A stretch of DNA of 64,000 bases from Peristeroidobacter soli (GTDB lineage: Bacteria; Pseudomonadota; Gammaproteobacteria; Steroidobacterales; Steroidobacteraceae). This document shows positions 41,211 to 50,283 of this stretch, piece after piece. A program made the position numbers and the translations under genes. Location: the NCBI RefSeq assembly GCF_004138485.1, contig NZ_RYEV01000006.1, forward strand, positions 496,001 through 560,000. The letters run 5' to 3'. The number at the start of each line of letters is the position of its first letter. The stretch's first letter is position 1. A model generated the notes under the pieces. The model saw only the letters and a program-made list of their open reading frames with translations, searched no databases and was not told the DNA's origin.

Positions 41211-43380
41211 GCTTGCGACGATCGTAGCCGTGGCCGCGCTGGCGGTCGTGGGGTGCGCTCCAAAGAAAGAACGGAGCGCGACGCCGGAACAACTGAAGCA
41301 ACGCTACGAGCATGCGTCAGAGTATCTGCCGTGGACGGTCGGCAAACATGTCTCCGGCATGAGCGTCGATCCGCAGTGGAGCGCTGACGGCAAGAAGCTG
41401 CGCTATCAATGGACGACCGCCGCCGGTGGCACTTACTACGAGATCGACCTCGCCGCGAATGATGGGAAGCGTAGCGAGGTCGAGCCGCCGGAGCCGCGAG
41501 CCAAGGCGGCACCCTCCGTTGCGGAGGATGTGCTCGTAGCACCGAACGGGCGCTGGGGTGTCAAGGTCATCGAAGGCAATCTGTATCGCGTGGAGTTGCC
41601 GAGCGGTCGGCAGACGCAGCTCACAACCGATGCCGAGCCGGACTACGTCTACGGCCTCGTCCCGCAATGGGCGTCGGCTTCCTTGACCACGCGGCTGGCG
41701 GGAAAGAAATCGCGACCGTATGGGTTGTGGTCGCCCGAGGGCGATCGATTGTTGACCTATCGTGTCGACGAGCGCGGCATGTACAAGCTTCCTCACCTGG
41801 TGCCGGTGGTACCCGGTGCCAAACATCAAGTGCCGTACGTGCATTTTCAGAACACCGCCTGGCCCAGCAGCGAGCAGCGTCAGGAAGCGGAGCTGATGGT
41901 GTTCGACTTGCGCACCGGCAAGCGGACCAATCTGGCGATTCTCAAGCCGGGCATCGGCTACGGCCCGACGCCTGAAGGCGGACTGCGATGGAGCAAGGAC
42001 GGAACCAGGATCTTCGCAGCGCCGGAGACCCGCGATTATCGCTCGATCACATTATATGAAGCGGATGCCGCCACCGGCCGTGCGCGCGCCATCGTCACCG
42101 ATGGACCTGTCGCGACAGCATTGCAGCCCGATGTCGATCAGGGCGAGCGCTTTCTTCCCATCGGCAACGGTGCGGAGTTCATCGTCTATTCGGAGCGCAG
42201 CGATTGGGGCCACTACTATTTATACGATGGCACGACCGGCGCGCTGAAGAATGCCATCACCCAAGGCGAGTGGGCCGTGCACGGGGTAGCAAACATCGAT
42301 GAAGCCGGGCGCTGGCTGTACTTTCTCGCCGGCGGGCGCGAGACCGGCCACGATCCTTACTACTCGCATTTGTACCGGGTGCGTTTCGATGGCAGCGAGT
42401 TGACCTTGCTGACACCGGAGAGTGCGCATCACGAAATCAAGTTCTCGCCGGACGGTCGATTCTTCGTCGACACCTACTCGACCGTCGCGCAGGCTCCGGT
42501 GCATGTGCTGCGTTCCAGTGCGGGTGCGGAGATTCTCGAGCTGGGCCGCGCCGATACGAGCCGATTGGTGGAGCAGGGCTGGACGTCGCCACAGCGCTTC
42601 AGCGTCAAAGCCGCCGACGACGAGACGGATATTTACGGCGTGTTGTTCCTGCCTGCGAATTTCGACGAGCGGCAATCGTATCCGCTGATCGATGCCACGT
42701 ACGGGGCGAACTTCAGAACCCAAGCGCCGCGCTCGTTCCTGCAGGACCGTCAGAGTGCGCTCGCTCTGGCGCAGCTGGGTTTTGTGGTCATGTTCGTCGA
42801 CGGCCGCGGCACGCCGCTGCGATCGCAGTCGATGCAGGATCTTGGTTTCGGCCGATGGGATGTGAATCTCGACGATCACGTCGCGGCCATCCGGCAACTG
42901 GCCGCGCGCCACCGCTTCATCGACGCCGACCGGGTCGGCGTCTACGGCCATTCAGCCGGTGGCTTCAGCACGGTGCATGCAATGCTGGAGCAGCCGGAGC
43001 TGTTCAAGGTGGGCGTCGCCTCCGCCGGCAGTCACGATTTCGATCTATTCATCTATCCAGTGAACCGCGAGCGGGGACTGCCCAAGGACCATCCGGATCA
43101 TTTCGAGCCCACCAACTATGAGCATGCCGATCGTCTGCGAGGCAAGCTGATGCTGGCCCACGGCTTCGTCGATGACAATGTGCACGTCGGGATCACTCTG
43201 CAGATGGCCGATGCGCTGATCCGCGCCAACAAGGACTTCGATCTGTTCATTCATCCCACGGTGAATCACCAGTCCTTCTACCGCAGCGGTTACGCCAACC
43301 GTAAAGTGTGGAACTACTTCGTCGAACATCTGCGCAAGGAAACGCCGCCCGCCGACGTGCGGGTGCCGGACGCCGATTGA
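41170..43380 (+). CDS. S9-family (DPP-IV/prolyl oligopeptidase-type) peptidase lipoprotein
   Basis: 736 aa from ATG at 41170 (AAAGGAAA upstream). A lipoprotein leader ends at LAVVGC (Cys about 28). The N-terminal about 450 residues form a DPPIV_N-type beta-propeller with WSPEGDRLL-like blades. The C-terminal catalytic domain has GVYGHSAGGFS (Ser), AHGFVDDNVH (Asp) and NHQSFYR (His), a complete triad. It would cleave dipeptides, often X-Pro, from peptides in the periplasm. Its stop lies 2 bp from the convergent AraC gene's stop. Confidence 0.92.
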   Translation: MSFSPGACGRTKTELATIVAVAALAVVGCAPKKERSATPEQLKQRYEHASEYLPWTVGKHVSGMSVDPQWSADGKKLRYQWTTAAGGTYYEIDLAANDGKRSEVEPPEPRAKAAPSVAEDVLVAPNGRWGVKVIEGNLYRVELPSGRQTQLTTDAEPDYVYGLVPQWASASLTTRLAGKKSRPYGLWSPEGDRLLTYRVDERGMYKLPHLVPVVPGAKHQVPYVHFQNTAWPSSEQRQEAELMVFDLRTGKRTNLAILKPGIGYGPTPEGGLRWSKDGTRIFAAPETRDYRSITLYEADAATGRARAIVTDGPVATALQPDVDQGERFLPIGNGAEFIVYSERSDWGHYYLYDGTTGALKNAITQGEWAVHGVANIDEAGRWLYFLAGGRETGHDPYYSHLYRVRFDGSELTLLTPESAHHEIKFSPDGRFFVDTYSTVAQAPVHVLRSSAGAEILELGRADTSRLVEQGWTSPQRFSVKAADDETDIYGVLFLPANFDERQSYPLIDATYGANFRTQAPRSFLQDRQSALALAQLGFVVMFVDGRGTPLRSQSMQDLGFGRWDVNLDDHVAAIRQLAARHRFIDADRVGVYGHSAGGFSTVHAMLEQPELFKVGVASAGSHDFDLFIYPVNRERGLPKDHPDHFEPTNYEHADRLRGKLMLAHGFVDDNVHVGITLQMADALIRANKDFDLFIHPTVNHQSFYRSGYANRKVWNYFVEHLRKETPPADVRVPDAD

Positions 43381-43382
43381 GA

Positions 43383-44420
43383 TCAGAGCGATGGCGTCCT
43401 GTCCCGCCTGCGCCCCGCATCGATGCCAACCTTGCGCTTGAGCGTCTTGGGCAGGATGCCGAACTTCCGGGTGAACGCGCGGGTAAAAGAAGAAAGCTCG
43501 GAATAGCCCGCGCTGAACGCCGCCTCCGTGACTTCCATGGCTCCCGACTGCAGCAGTTCCTTCGCGCGTACCAGTCGGGCGTCGCGCCAGTACGCCTGGA
43601 CGGAGTCGCCGTAGGTTGCCTTGAAACCCATGGCGAGCTTGGTGCGGTTGAGGCCGACACGACGCGCCAGCTCGGCCAATGACAGCGGGTCGACCAGATG
43701 CTCGGCCATGATCGAGCGGGCCTGCGCCAGCTTGGTGAGATCGGCGGAGCTCAACTTGATGGCGTTCTCTTTGGGCGGCTCGCTGGCCTGATCCAAGGTA
43801 TGCAGCAGGGTCGCGAGAATTTCCAGGCTCTTGGCGCGCATGTAGGCGCGACGCATCTGCCCCCGGAAGGTGCAGGCGAATATGTCGCTGAGTGGCGCGA
43901 TCAATGCCGGGAACAGAGGCAGAGTGTTGCAGCGGAATTCCGGATAGCGCTGCAGGGCCATCCAGTTCGAGGTTTCCGGCAGCATCGACGCATCGATATC
44001 CAGCAGACTGGTGAGAGCGGTGGGGCAGAGGTACAGGCAGGCGTATTTCCAGGTCTCGGCGCGCGGGATTTCGCGCTCGATGACCGAGCCTTGCGGATAG
44101 CGCGACACGATGCACGAGCGTTCCGGGGTTTCGATCAGATGGCGTGCGCCGACCTGCTCGAAGCCGCTGCCTTTGAAGCGGAACTGAACGTGCAGCCAGT
44201 CGCTGTCCTCGACCACCTGGGTGTCGCAGCTGTCGCGGGCCGGCGAGACTTCGGTCAGGAATAGATAGGCGCGATCCGACAGGCGCACGGCCTCGTGGAA
44301 AGCGCCGTCGGCGGAACGGAACTGCACGCCGTCGCCCGCCGCGTAGACTCCTTCATTCCATGTGAGGCCGTTGTAGGTTCGTGAAGAATCAATGAGCGTG
44401 CGGTAATCGGTCACCGCCAT
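43383..44420 (-). CDS. AraC-family transcriptional regulator (PchR-like)
   Basis: 345 aa. The N-terminal about 230 residues are an effector-like domain, with FLTEVSPARDSCD and QFRFKGSGFEQ segments. The C-terminal double helix-turn-helix is clear: LSLAELARRVGLNRTKLAMGF and VTEAAFSAGYSELSSFTRAFTRKFG. It is divergent from the TBDR at 44628 with a 207-bp gap, the typical position for a PchR-type regulator of that receptor and its operon. Confidence 0.92.
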   Translation of the reverse strand: MAVTDYRTLIDSSRTYNGLTWNEGVYAAGDGVQFRSADGAFHEAVRLSDRAYLFLTEVSPARDSCDTQVVEDSDWLHVQFRFKGSGFEQVGARHLIETPERSCIVSRYPQGSVIEREIPRAETWKYACLYLCPTALTSLLDIDASMLPETSNWMALQRYPEFRCNTLPLFPALIAPLSDIFACTFRGQMRRAYMRAKSLEILATLLHTLDQASEPPKENAIKLSSADLTKLAQARSIMAEHLVDPLSLAELARRVGLNRTKLAMGFKATYGDSVQAYWRDARLVRAKELLQSGAMEVTEAAFSAGYSELSSFTRAFTRKFGILPKTLKRKVGIDAGRRRDRTPSL

Positions 44421-44442
44421 CGAACAGCCTCGGTCGTGGCAA

Positions 44443-44460
44443 GCACGCCACAGGGCGTGC
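44443..44460. promoter_or_regulatory. 7-bp inverted repeat in the AraC/TBDR divergent region
   Basis: GCACGCC-ACAG-GGCGTGC lies 23 bp upstream of the AraC start and about 170 bp upstream of the TBDR start in the 207-bp divergent gap (44421-44627). It is a candidate operator or 5'-UTR hairpin. Near the TBDR start a good GAGGAGGG ribosome-binding site is seen; I found no clean promoter. Confidence 0.35.
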
Positions 44461-44627
44461 CCGCAGGTTGAGCCACCGGCCGAATATAGCGAAGAGCGCG
44501 GGCCGGGGCAAAAGGCCGCGAGGCGGTGGCTGCAAGAAAGTACCCCCGGTGTAATTTGCCGAACGCCCGGTCAAGCGGCTTTTTACCGCTGAGCCATCCT
44601 AGCGTGGGGTCAACGAGGAGGGTTCTC

Positions 44628-46886
44628 ATGGGGACTGGGGCGAACAAAGAACATTCGAGCGCGAAGCTGGCGTCGGTACTGATCGGCTCGACGCTGCTCG
44701 CACCGTGCATCGTCGTCGCGCAGGGCGCGAACGAGCAGCCGGCGGACGCGGCTGCGGATCGGACGATCATCGAGGCTATCGTCGTCACCGCGCAGAAGCG
44801 ATCGGAAAAAGTGACGGAAGTGCCGCTGTCCGTCTCGGTCATCCAATCGGAGTCGCTGGCCAACAAAGGCGCCAACTCTCTGACGGATTTCGCGGCCTAT
44901 GTGCCTGGACTGGCGGTGTCGAACAATGGCGCGCCTGGCATCAACGGCGTCGTCATCCGCGGCCTGGCGACCAGCTACAACAACTCCTTCAACGCACCGT
45001 TGGTCGTCACGTACATCGATGACCAACCGACGGGTGCGTCGGCCGGCGGCTTCGGCGGTGCACGAGGCGGCACCTACACGCTGGATCTGATGCCCTATGA
45101 CGTGTCCGAGATCGAGGTGCTGCGAGGTCCGCAGGGCACGCTGTACGGAGCGAACGCGATGGGCGGCATCCTGAAGTACTCGCTCAAGAAGCCGGACCTG
45201 GCGCAGACCGAGTTTCGCGCCGGCACCGATGTGGCGAGCGTGCGAGGCAGTGACGGAGTGGATTGGGGCGTGCGGGCGGCGCTGAACACCCCGATCGTGC
45301 AGGATCGGTTGGCGCTGCGCGTGAGCGGCTACAAGCGCGACACCGCCGGCTACATCGACAACATCGGCATCGGCAAAGAGGATTCCAACTCCAGCGAAAC
45401 CAGTGGCGGGCGCGCCGCCGTGCTGTTCGCGCCGACCGACAAGCTCGACATCGAGGCGAGCGTACTGATGCAACGGACCCGCGCGGCGGACCTCAGCGCG
45501 GTCAATCTGACCGGCCAGACCGAGCGGCCCTACTATGGGGCGGCCATCCGCTCGACGCGCTTCGCCGAGAAGTACGAGCAGGACGCGGAGAACTATTCGC
45601 TGCGGATCAATTGGGATCTGGACTTCGCGACCTTGACCAGCTCGACCAGCTACGCGGACATGCGTAACACGCTGACGCTGGATCTGTCCGGAATTCCGTA
45701 CGTGCCGAGTGCGCCGACGGCACTCATTCCTTACACCTTCCGCACCACCGTCAAGAAGTTCACCCAGGAAGCGCGGCTGACCTCGCCCGGAGGAACGGCG
45801 CTCGACTGGATGGTTGGCGCCTTCTACACCGGCGAGAAGCCCGATGAGTACGACGACTTCCGCGCTTATGCGGACTACGGCGTGCCGCTGCCCGCGCCAA
45901 ACGACATTCTGTTGTTGGGCACGACGCCCGGCTCTCGAAACAAATATAAGGAATGGGCGTTGTTCACCAACGCCACGTATCGCTTCACCGACAAGTTCGA
46001 CGTGGGCGCGGGGATTCGCTACGGCGAGAACAAGTCGGCGGGCTGCGATCCCGGATTCATCGGCATCTATGGCAACAATGGCACCTACGCTTGCCAGCAG
46101 CGCCCGTACGATGGCGTGACCACATGGATGGTGAACGCCCGGTATCACTTTCAGCCGGACGCGATGATCTATGCGCGAGTCGCGACAGGCTATCGTCCGG
46201 GAGGCGGCTGCGACACCTGCGGCAATCCATTGCTCGGCGTGCCGGCGACGTTCGATCCGGACCGCCTGACCAATTACGAGCTCGGGGTGAAGGGCTTTTT
46301 CTTCGAGCGCCGTTTCCAATTCGATATCGCCGCCTTCCACATCGATTGGAAGGACATTCAACTGCGAGTCACCAACGCCAACGGCTTCAGCTATCCAGGG
46401 AACGGCGAGACCGCGGTCAGCAGAGGTGTCGAGCTGAGCACGGCGTATGCACTCGACAATGGGCTGCGGCTCGGTGCCAATCTCGCCTACACCGATGCGA
46501 AGCTCACAGCGGATGCGCCAGGTGTCGGTGGTCGCGACGGCGATCCGCTTCCGGCCTCCGCCGATTGGGCCGGCGCGGTGACAGCCGACTACACGCAGGA
46601 CCTGTCGATGGGCCTGACGCTGCTGGCGGGAGTGGGGTATCACTACAAGGCCGGCGTCGACAATCAGTTCCGCGGCACCGGTCAGCCGTTCCCGATGGGC
46701 TCGCAGAACGTCGCGGACTTGTATGCCGGGCTCGACTTTGGCGACACGCAGGCGCGCCTGTATGTGAAGAATGCGTTCGACGATCGCGCTTACACCGGTC
46801 TCACATTCCTGACGGATCGCAGCCGCCCGCTGTTCACGCCGATCCAGCCGAGAACCATCGGATTGCAGCTGGACCATAAGTTCTGA
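44628..46886 (+). CDS. TonB-dependent outer-membrane receptor
   Basis: 752 aa from ATG at 44628 with GAGGAGGG upstream; a longer frame lacks this. The leader (ending CIVVAQGA) is followed by TonB-box-like IEAIVVTAQKRSEKV, plug with IEVLRGPQGTLYGANAMGG, and a barrel ending LQLDHKF. It opens the long peptidase/oxidoreductase unit, and only 7 bp separate it from the M24 peptidase. The ligand is probably an amide or peptide-like compound, judging by its partners. Confidence 0.95.
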   Translation: MGTGANKEHSSAKLASVLIGSTLLAPCIVVAQGANEQPADAAADRTIIEAIVVTAQKRSEKVTEVPLSVSVIQSESLANKGANSLTDFAAYVPGLAVSNNGAPGINGVVIRGLATSYNNSFNAPLVVTYIDDQPTGASAGGFGGARGGTYTLDLMPYDVSEIEVLRGPQGTLYGANAMGGILKYSLKKPDLAQTEFRAGTDVASVRGSDGVDWGVRAALNTPIVQDRLALRVSGYKRDTAGYIDNIGIGKEDSNSSETSGGRAAVLFAPTDKLDIEASVLMQRTRAADLSAVNLTGQTERPYYGAAIRSTRFAEKYEQDAENYSLRINWDLDFATLTSSTSYADMRNTLTLDLSGIPYVPSAPTALIPYTFRTTVKKFTQEARLTSPGGTALDWMVGAFYTGEKPDEYDDFRAYADYGVPLPAPNDILLLGTTPGSRNKYKEWALFTNATYRFTDKFDVGAGIRYGENKSAGCDPGFIGIYGNNGTYACQQRPYDGVTTWMVNARYHFQPDAMIYARVATGYRPGGGCDTCGNPLLGVPATFDPDRLTNYELGVKGFFFERRFQFDIAAFHIDWKDIQLRVTNANGFSYPGNGETAVSRGVELSTAYALDNGLRLGANLAYTDAKLTADAPGVGGRDGDPLPASADWAGAVTADYTQDLSMGLTLLAGVGYHYKAGVDNQFRGTGQPFPMGSQNVADLYAGLDFGDTQARLYVKNAFDDRAYTGLTFLTDRSRPLFTPIQPRTIGLQLDHKF

Positions 46887-46893
46887 TCGCGAC

Positions 46894-48708
46894 ATGACGA
46901 ACCTGGCGCAACTGCAGGCGAGGCTCGCGGCATCCCATTACGATGCGGTGCTGGTGCCTTCATCGGATGAGTTCCTGAGCGAGTACAGCCAGCCGCACGA
47001 TCGACGGCTGGCGTGGGCGACCGGGTTCACCGGTTCCACAGGCTCGGTGATCGTTGCGCGTAACGGCGCCGGATTGTTCGTGGACGGGCGTTACACCGAG
47101 CAGGCGCTTCAGCAGGTGGATGCGAAGGTGGTCGAGGTATGTCCGGCCACTGACGCGGCGAGACTGGGCTGGCTGCGGCGTGCACTACCGGCGGGGGCGA
47201 CGCTTACCGTCGATCCCCGACTTCACAGCGAGCCCGAGCTGCAGCGTCTGATCGATGACGCGACTCGCGCGGGCTTCGACGTGCAGCTCGATCCGCACAA
47301 TCTGATCGACGATCTCTGGACGACATCGCGTCCAGCGGCGAGCCGCGCCTCGATCTTCGACTATCCCGTGAGATTCGCTGGTCTCGCGCGCGAAGCGAAG
47401 ATCGCCCAGGTACGCGCGCGCATGACAGAGCGCAATCAGGATCTCCTGGTGGTTTGCGATCCGGAGGACGTAGCCTGGCTTCTCAACGTTCGCACTCGCG
47501 ACAGCGTCGAGGCGTTGCCGCAACGGCGGCATATCGTTCCGATTCCGCGCTCGCGCGTGCTCGTGCCGCGCGAAGGTGCGGTGCTTTGGTTTGTCGATGA
47601 CACGCGGCTCGAGCCATCGTTGGCGGCACTCATGGGGGATCTGATTCAGCTGCGCGCACCGCAAGCGTTCGAGGATTCGTTACGTCAGGCGGCTGCTCAA
47701 CGAGTAGTGGCTGCGAACGTTCGCAAGATGTCTCATTGGCACGCGCAGATCGTCAGGCGGGTCGGCCGGTTGCTCCATGACATCGCGCTCACGCACGCTC
47801 GATGGGTCAAACATCCGAATGAGATCGCAGTGGCGCGCGAGGGGCATTTGATCGATGGGGCCGCGGTTGTTCGTTTTCTCGCGTGGCTATTGCAGGCCGT
47901 TAAAGAACGGACCGTGACTGAAATGGAGGCGGACGAAAAGGTCACGGCGCTGCGTGAGCGGAGTGCGGATTATCTGGGCCTGTCGATGAACAATCACTCG
48001 GCGAGTGGGCCCAGCGCGGCGCTGCCTCACTATGTGGCCACGCCTGCGTCAAATCGCGTGATCAACGACCATCCGGTTTTCTGGATGGACACCGGCGGTC
48101 AGTACGCCGGGTGCTCGACCGACAACACCATCTGCTTCGCTGTCGGGGTGCCCGAAGCGCGGCACGTGGAAGCTCACACCCTCGTGGTGAAAGGCTGGAT
48201 CGCGATGGCGCGCGCGCAGTTCCCGGATGGCATTCATTCCACGCAGCTCGACACCTTCGCGCGACAGTTCCTGTGGAGCCAGGGCAAGGATTACGGTCAC
48301 GGTACCGGCCACGGCGTCGGCAACTTCATGAACATCCATGAAGGGCCGTACATTCGCAAAGAAATCGATCATCCGCTGGTGGCGCCGATGGCCGCCGGGA
48401 TGATCGTGTCCAACGAACCGGGTTGCTATGTGCCCGGGGATTTCGGCGTGCGTGTGGAAAGTCATCTGCTGACCGTGCCGTCGAGTCACCCAGGCTTCCT
48501 GAAATTCGAGACGCTCTCGAAGCTGCCCATCGATCCGCGCTTGATCGACGCAACGTTGCTCGACCGGGGCGAAATCGCCTGGCTCGCGGATTATCACGAA
48601 GAGCTGGTGGCCTCCTATCGGGAACGTATCGAACCGCCAGTGCTTGCATGGCTGCGTGGCATTGCCGAGGCTTTCAGCGCACTGCGTGAACGCGGAGTCA
48701 TGCAATGA
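46894..48708 (+). CDS. M24-family Xaa-Pro aminopeptidase
   Basis: 604 aa, the size of AMPP-like M24B enzymes with two N-terminal creatinase-like domains. The C-terminal pita-bread fold has all five metal ligands: MDTGGQY (Asp), STDNT (Asp), GHGTGHGVG (His), SNEPG (Glu) and RVESH (Glu). It releases N-terminal residues next to proline. No signal peptide, so it acts in the cytoplasm. It overlaps the MFS start (ATGA at 48705). Confidence 0.94.
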   Translation: MTNLAQLQARLAASHYDAVLVPSSDEFLSEYSQPHDRRLAWATGFTGSTGSVIVARNGAGLFVDGRYTEQALQQVDAKVVEVCPATDAARLGWLRRALPAGATLTVDPRLHSEPELQRLIDDATRAGFDVQLDPHNLIDDLWTTSRPAASRASIFDYPVRFAGLAREAKIAQVRARMTERNQDLLVVCDPEDVAWLLNVRTRDSVEALPQRRHIVPIPRSRVLVPREGAVLWFVDDTRLEPSLAALMGDLIQLRAPQAFEDSLRQAAAQRVVAANVRKMSHWHAQIVRRVGRLLHDIALTHARWVKHPNEIAVAREGHLIDGAAVVRFLAWLLQAVKERTVTEMEADEKVTALRERSADYLGLSMNNHSASGPSAALPHYVATPASNRVINDHPVFWMDTGGQYAGCSTDNTICFAVGVPEARHVEAHTLVVKGWIAMARAQFPDGIHSTQLDTFARQFLWSQGKDYGHGTGHGVGNFMNIHEGPYIRKEIDHPLVAPMAAGMIVSNEPGCYVPGDFGVRVESHLLTVPSSHPGFLKFETLSKLPIDPRLIDATLLDRGEIAWLADYHEELVASYRERIEPPVLAWLRGIAEAFSALRERGVMQ

Positions 48709-49928
48709 CTTCCGTCGATTCGACGAGTTCGAGCCGCTGGTTGCTGAGTTCGCTTGCAGTGATGATGTTGTCCATTGCCGGACACGCCAACGTCACGTTG
48801 AAGCCGCTGATCATCAGCACCTATGTGTCGTTTCTCGATATCACACGGTCCAGTGCCGGTTTCATCGTCGGCATCGAAGCCGCAGCGACGGCACTTACGA
48901 TTGCGCTCGTGGTCAGCGTGCTCGATCGGGTCGGGCGGCGACGCACCCTGATCGTCGCGGCGCTGCTCATAGTGATGGGTAACTCGCTGTCCGCACTAGC
49001 GCACTCCGTCTATGAGATTGCGGCGACTCGTATCATCGCCGGCATCGGGCACGGCGCGGCACAGGCAGTGTGCGCGGCAGCCATCGCCACGTTTCTCGGC
49101 GCCGAGAGAGTGAGCGCGCTGGTCGCCGTCACCGTCGCCATCGCCGGCATGGGGCTCATGTTTCTGATTCCGTGGCTGCAAGGTTTGCTGGGGCCGGCGC
49201 CATTGTTTCTTGCCATGGCCGCGCTGGTCGCGCTGCCCATGGCGTTGATGAGCTGGATGCCTCTGCAACCGGCGGAGGGTGTGCAGCAGGTGGGCGCTGT
49301 GGGTGAGACCGGCAAGCGCCGCGTGCTGATTGCAGTCAGTTTGACGGCCGCCGCGTTCTTCTATCTGAGCGTCGGCAGCTTCTGGCCCTATGCGGCTGAG
49401 TTCGGCAAGCTGGCAGGGCTGACGTATCAGAAGGCCTCAGGTGCCGCGGCGGTTGCGCACCTCGCTGCAGTCGTCGGCGCGGGCGTCGTCATGCTGTTCA
49501 GTAAGCACATCGCGAAGTCGGTGGGTGTCGCTGCCGCCATTCTCGGGGCCATCGCGGCACTGGCGCTGTTGTTGAGTCGTAGTGAAGATCCCGGCACCTT
49601 CATGCTGGCGTGTGTCGGCTTCATGTTCTGTTGGGGTGTGTTTTATCCGCTGTTCATGGGCTTTCTTTCCGAGCTCGACCGGTCGGGGCGCGCCAACGGC
49701 TACTTTTTCACGATCGCGATGGTGGCCTTTGCTGTCGGGCCGACCTTTGGAGGCGCAGTGATCGGGCTCGGTGCGCAGCGCGACGGTGAGCTCACGAACC
49801 TGCTGTGGATGAGCCTGCTCTGCCAGGTTCCCGCGCTCGCGGTGGTGTTCGCGATGACAGCTCACAATCGTCACACGCGCTCGGCCGCGCATGAATCTCA
49901 GGAGGTCGCGAGCAAATGCAGCGCGTGA
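48705..49928 (+). CDS. MFS transporter
   Basis: 407 aa with about 12 TM segments and the loop-2 motif LDRVGRRRT after TM2. The family is ordinary drug/sugar-type MFS without a clear substrate signature. It is between peptidase and oxidoreductase genes, so it likely imports the small product released in the periplasm. It overlaps the next gene by 13 bp. Confidence 0.9.
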   Translation: MTSVDSTSSSRWLLSSLAVMMLSIAGHANVTLKPLIISTYVSFLDITRSSAGFIVGIEAAATALTIALVVSVLDRVGRRRTLIVAALLIVMGNSLSALAHSVYEIAATRIIAGIGHGAAQAVCAAAIATFLGAERVSALVAVTVAIAGMGLMFLIPWLQGLLGPAPLFLAMAALVALPMALMSWMPLQPAEGVQQVGAVGETGKRRVLIAVSLTAAAFFYLSVGSFWPYAAEFGKLAGLTYQKASGAAAVAHLAAVVGAGVVMLFSKHIAKSVGVAAAILGAIAALALLLSRSEDPGTFMLACVGFMFCWGVFYPLFMGFLSELDRSGRANGYFFTIAMVAFAVGPTFGGAVIGLGAQRDGELTNLLWMSLLCQVPALAVVFAMTAHNRHTRSAAHESQEVASKCSA

Positions 49929-50272
49929 GCGATTATTTGTCGGAGTTCGCGCTCGACATGAACGAGCATCGGCTCGATCGCATGCCCGGTCACTATGCCG
50001 ACGAATTCAGTGCGGTGGTGGATGGCACGTTCGTGAATCGCGAGGACTATCTGCGGTGGATCGGTGAGCTTGCGCAAGCGGGCTATTCCGAAATCCGCTT
50101 CGACGTCGCCAGGTGTCACGCGCTATCCGATGCCTATTGGCTTGCCGAGGGGACGACGACCATTCGCGCCGCGACCGGTGAAGAGCTGTCCTCGAAGTTC
50201 TCCATCGTCTGCGTCGCGCGCGGCTCGCGGCTCCAATTCTTTCACGCACACTCGTCGAGTCCGAAGGGCTGA
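49916..50272 (+). CDS. SnoaL/NTF2-like small protein
   Basis: 118 aa from ATG at 49916, with AGGAGG upstream inside the MFS gene. A short helix-strand protein with the pattern of NTF2-like fold proteins (YLSEFALDMNEHRLDRMPGHYADEF, then EDYLRWIGEL and FSIVCVARGSRLQFFHAH). SnoaL-type members are cyclases, isomerases or hydrolases; the catalytic residues cannot be assigned. It is translationally coupled to its neighbour. Confidence 0.75.
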   Translation: MQRVSDYLSEFALDMNEHRLDRMPGHYADEFSAVVDGTFVNREDYLRWIGELAQAGYSEIRFDVARCHALSDAYWLAEGTTTIRAATGEELSSKFSIVCVARGSRLQFFHAHSSSPKG

Positions 50273-50283
50273 CACTGCAGCGT

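Noticed and set aside
44610-46895. Antisense frame of about 761 codons opposite the TBDR at 44628
   Set aside because: Same reasoning: it covers the sense gene exactly and shows no recognisable domain.
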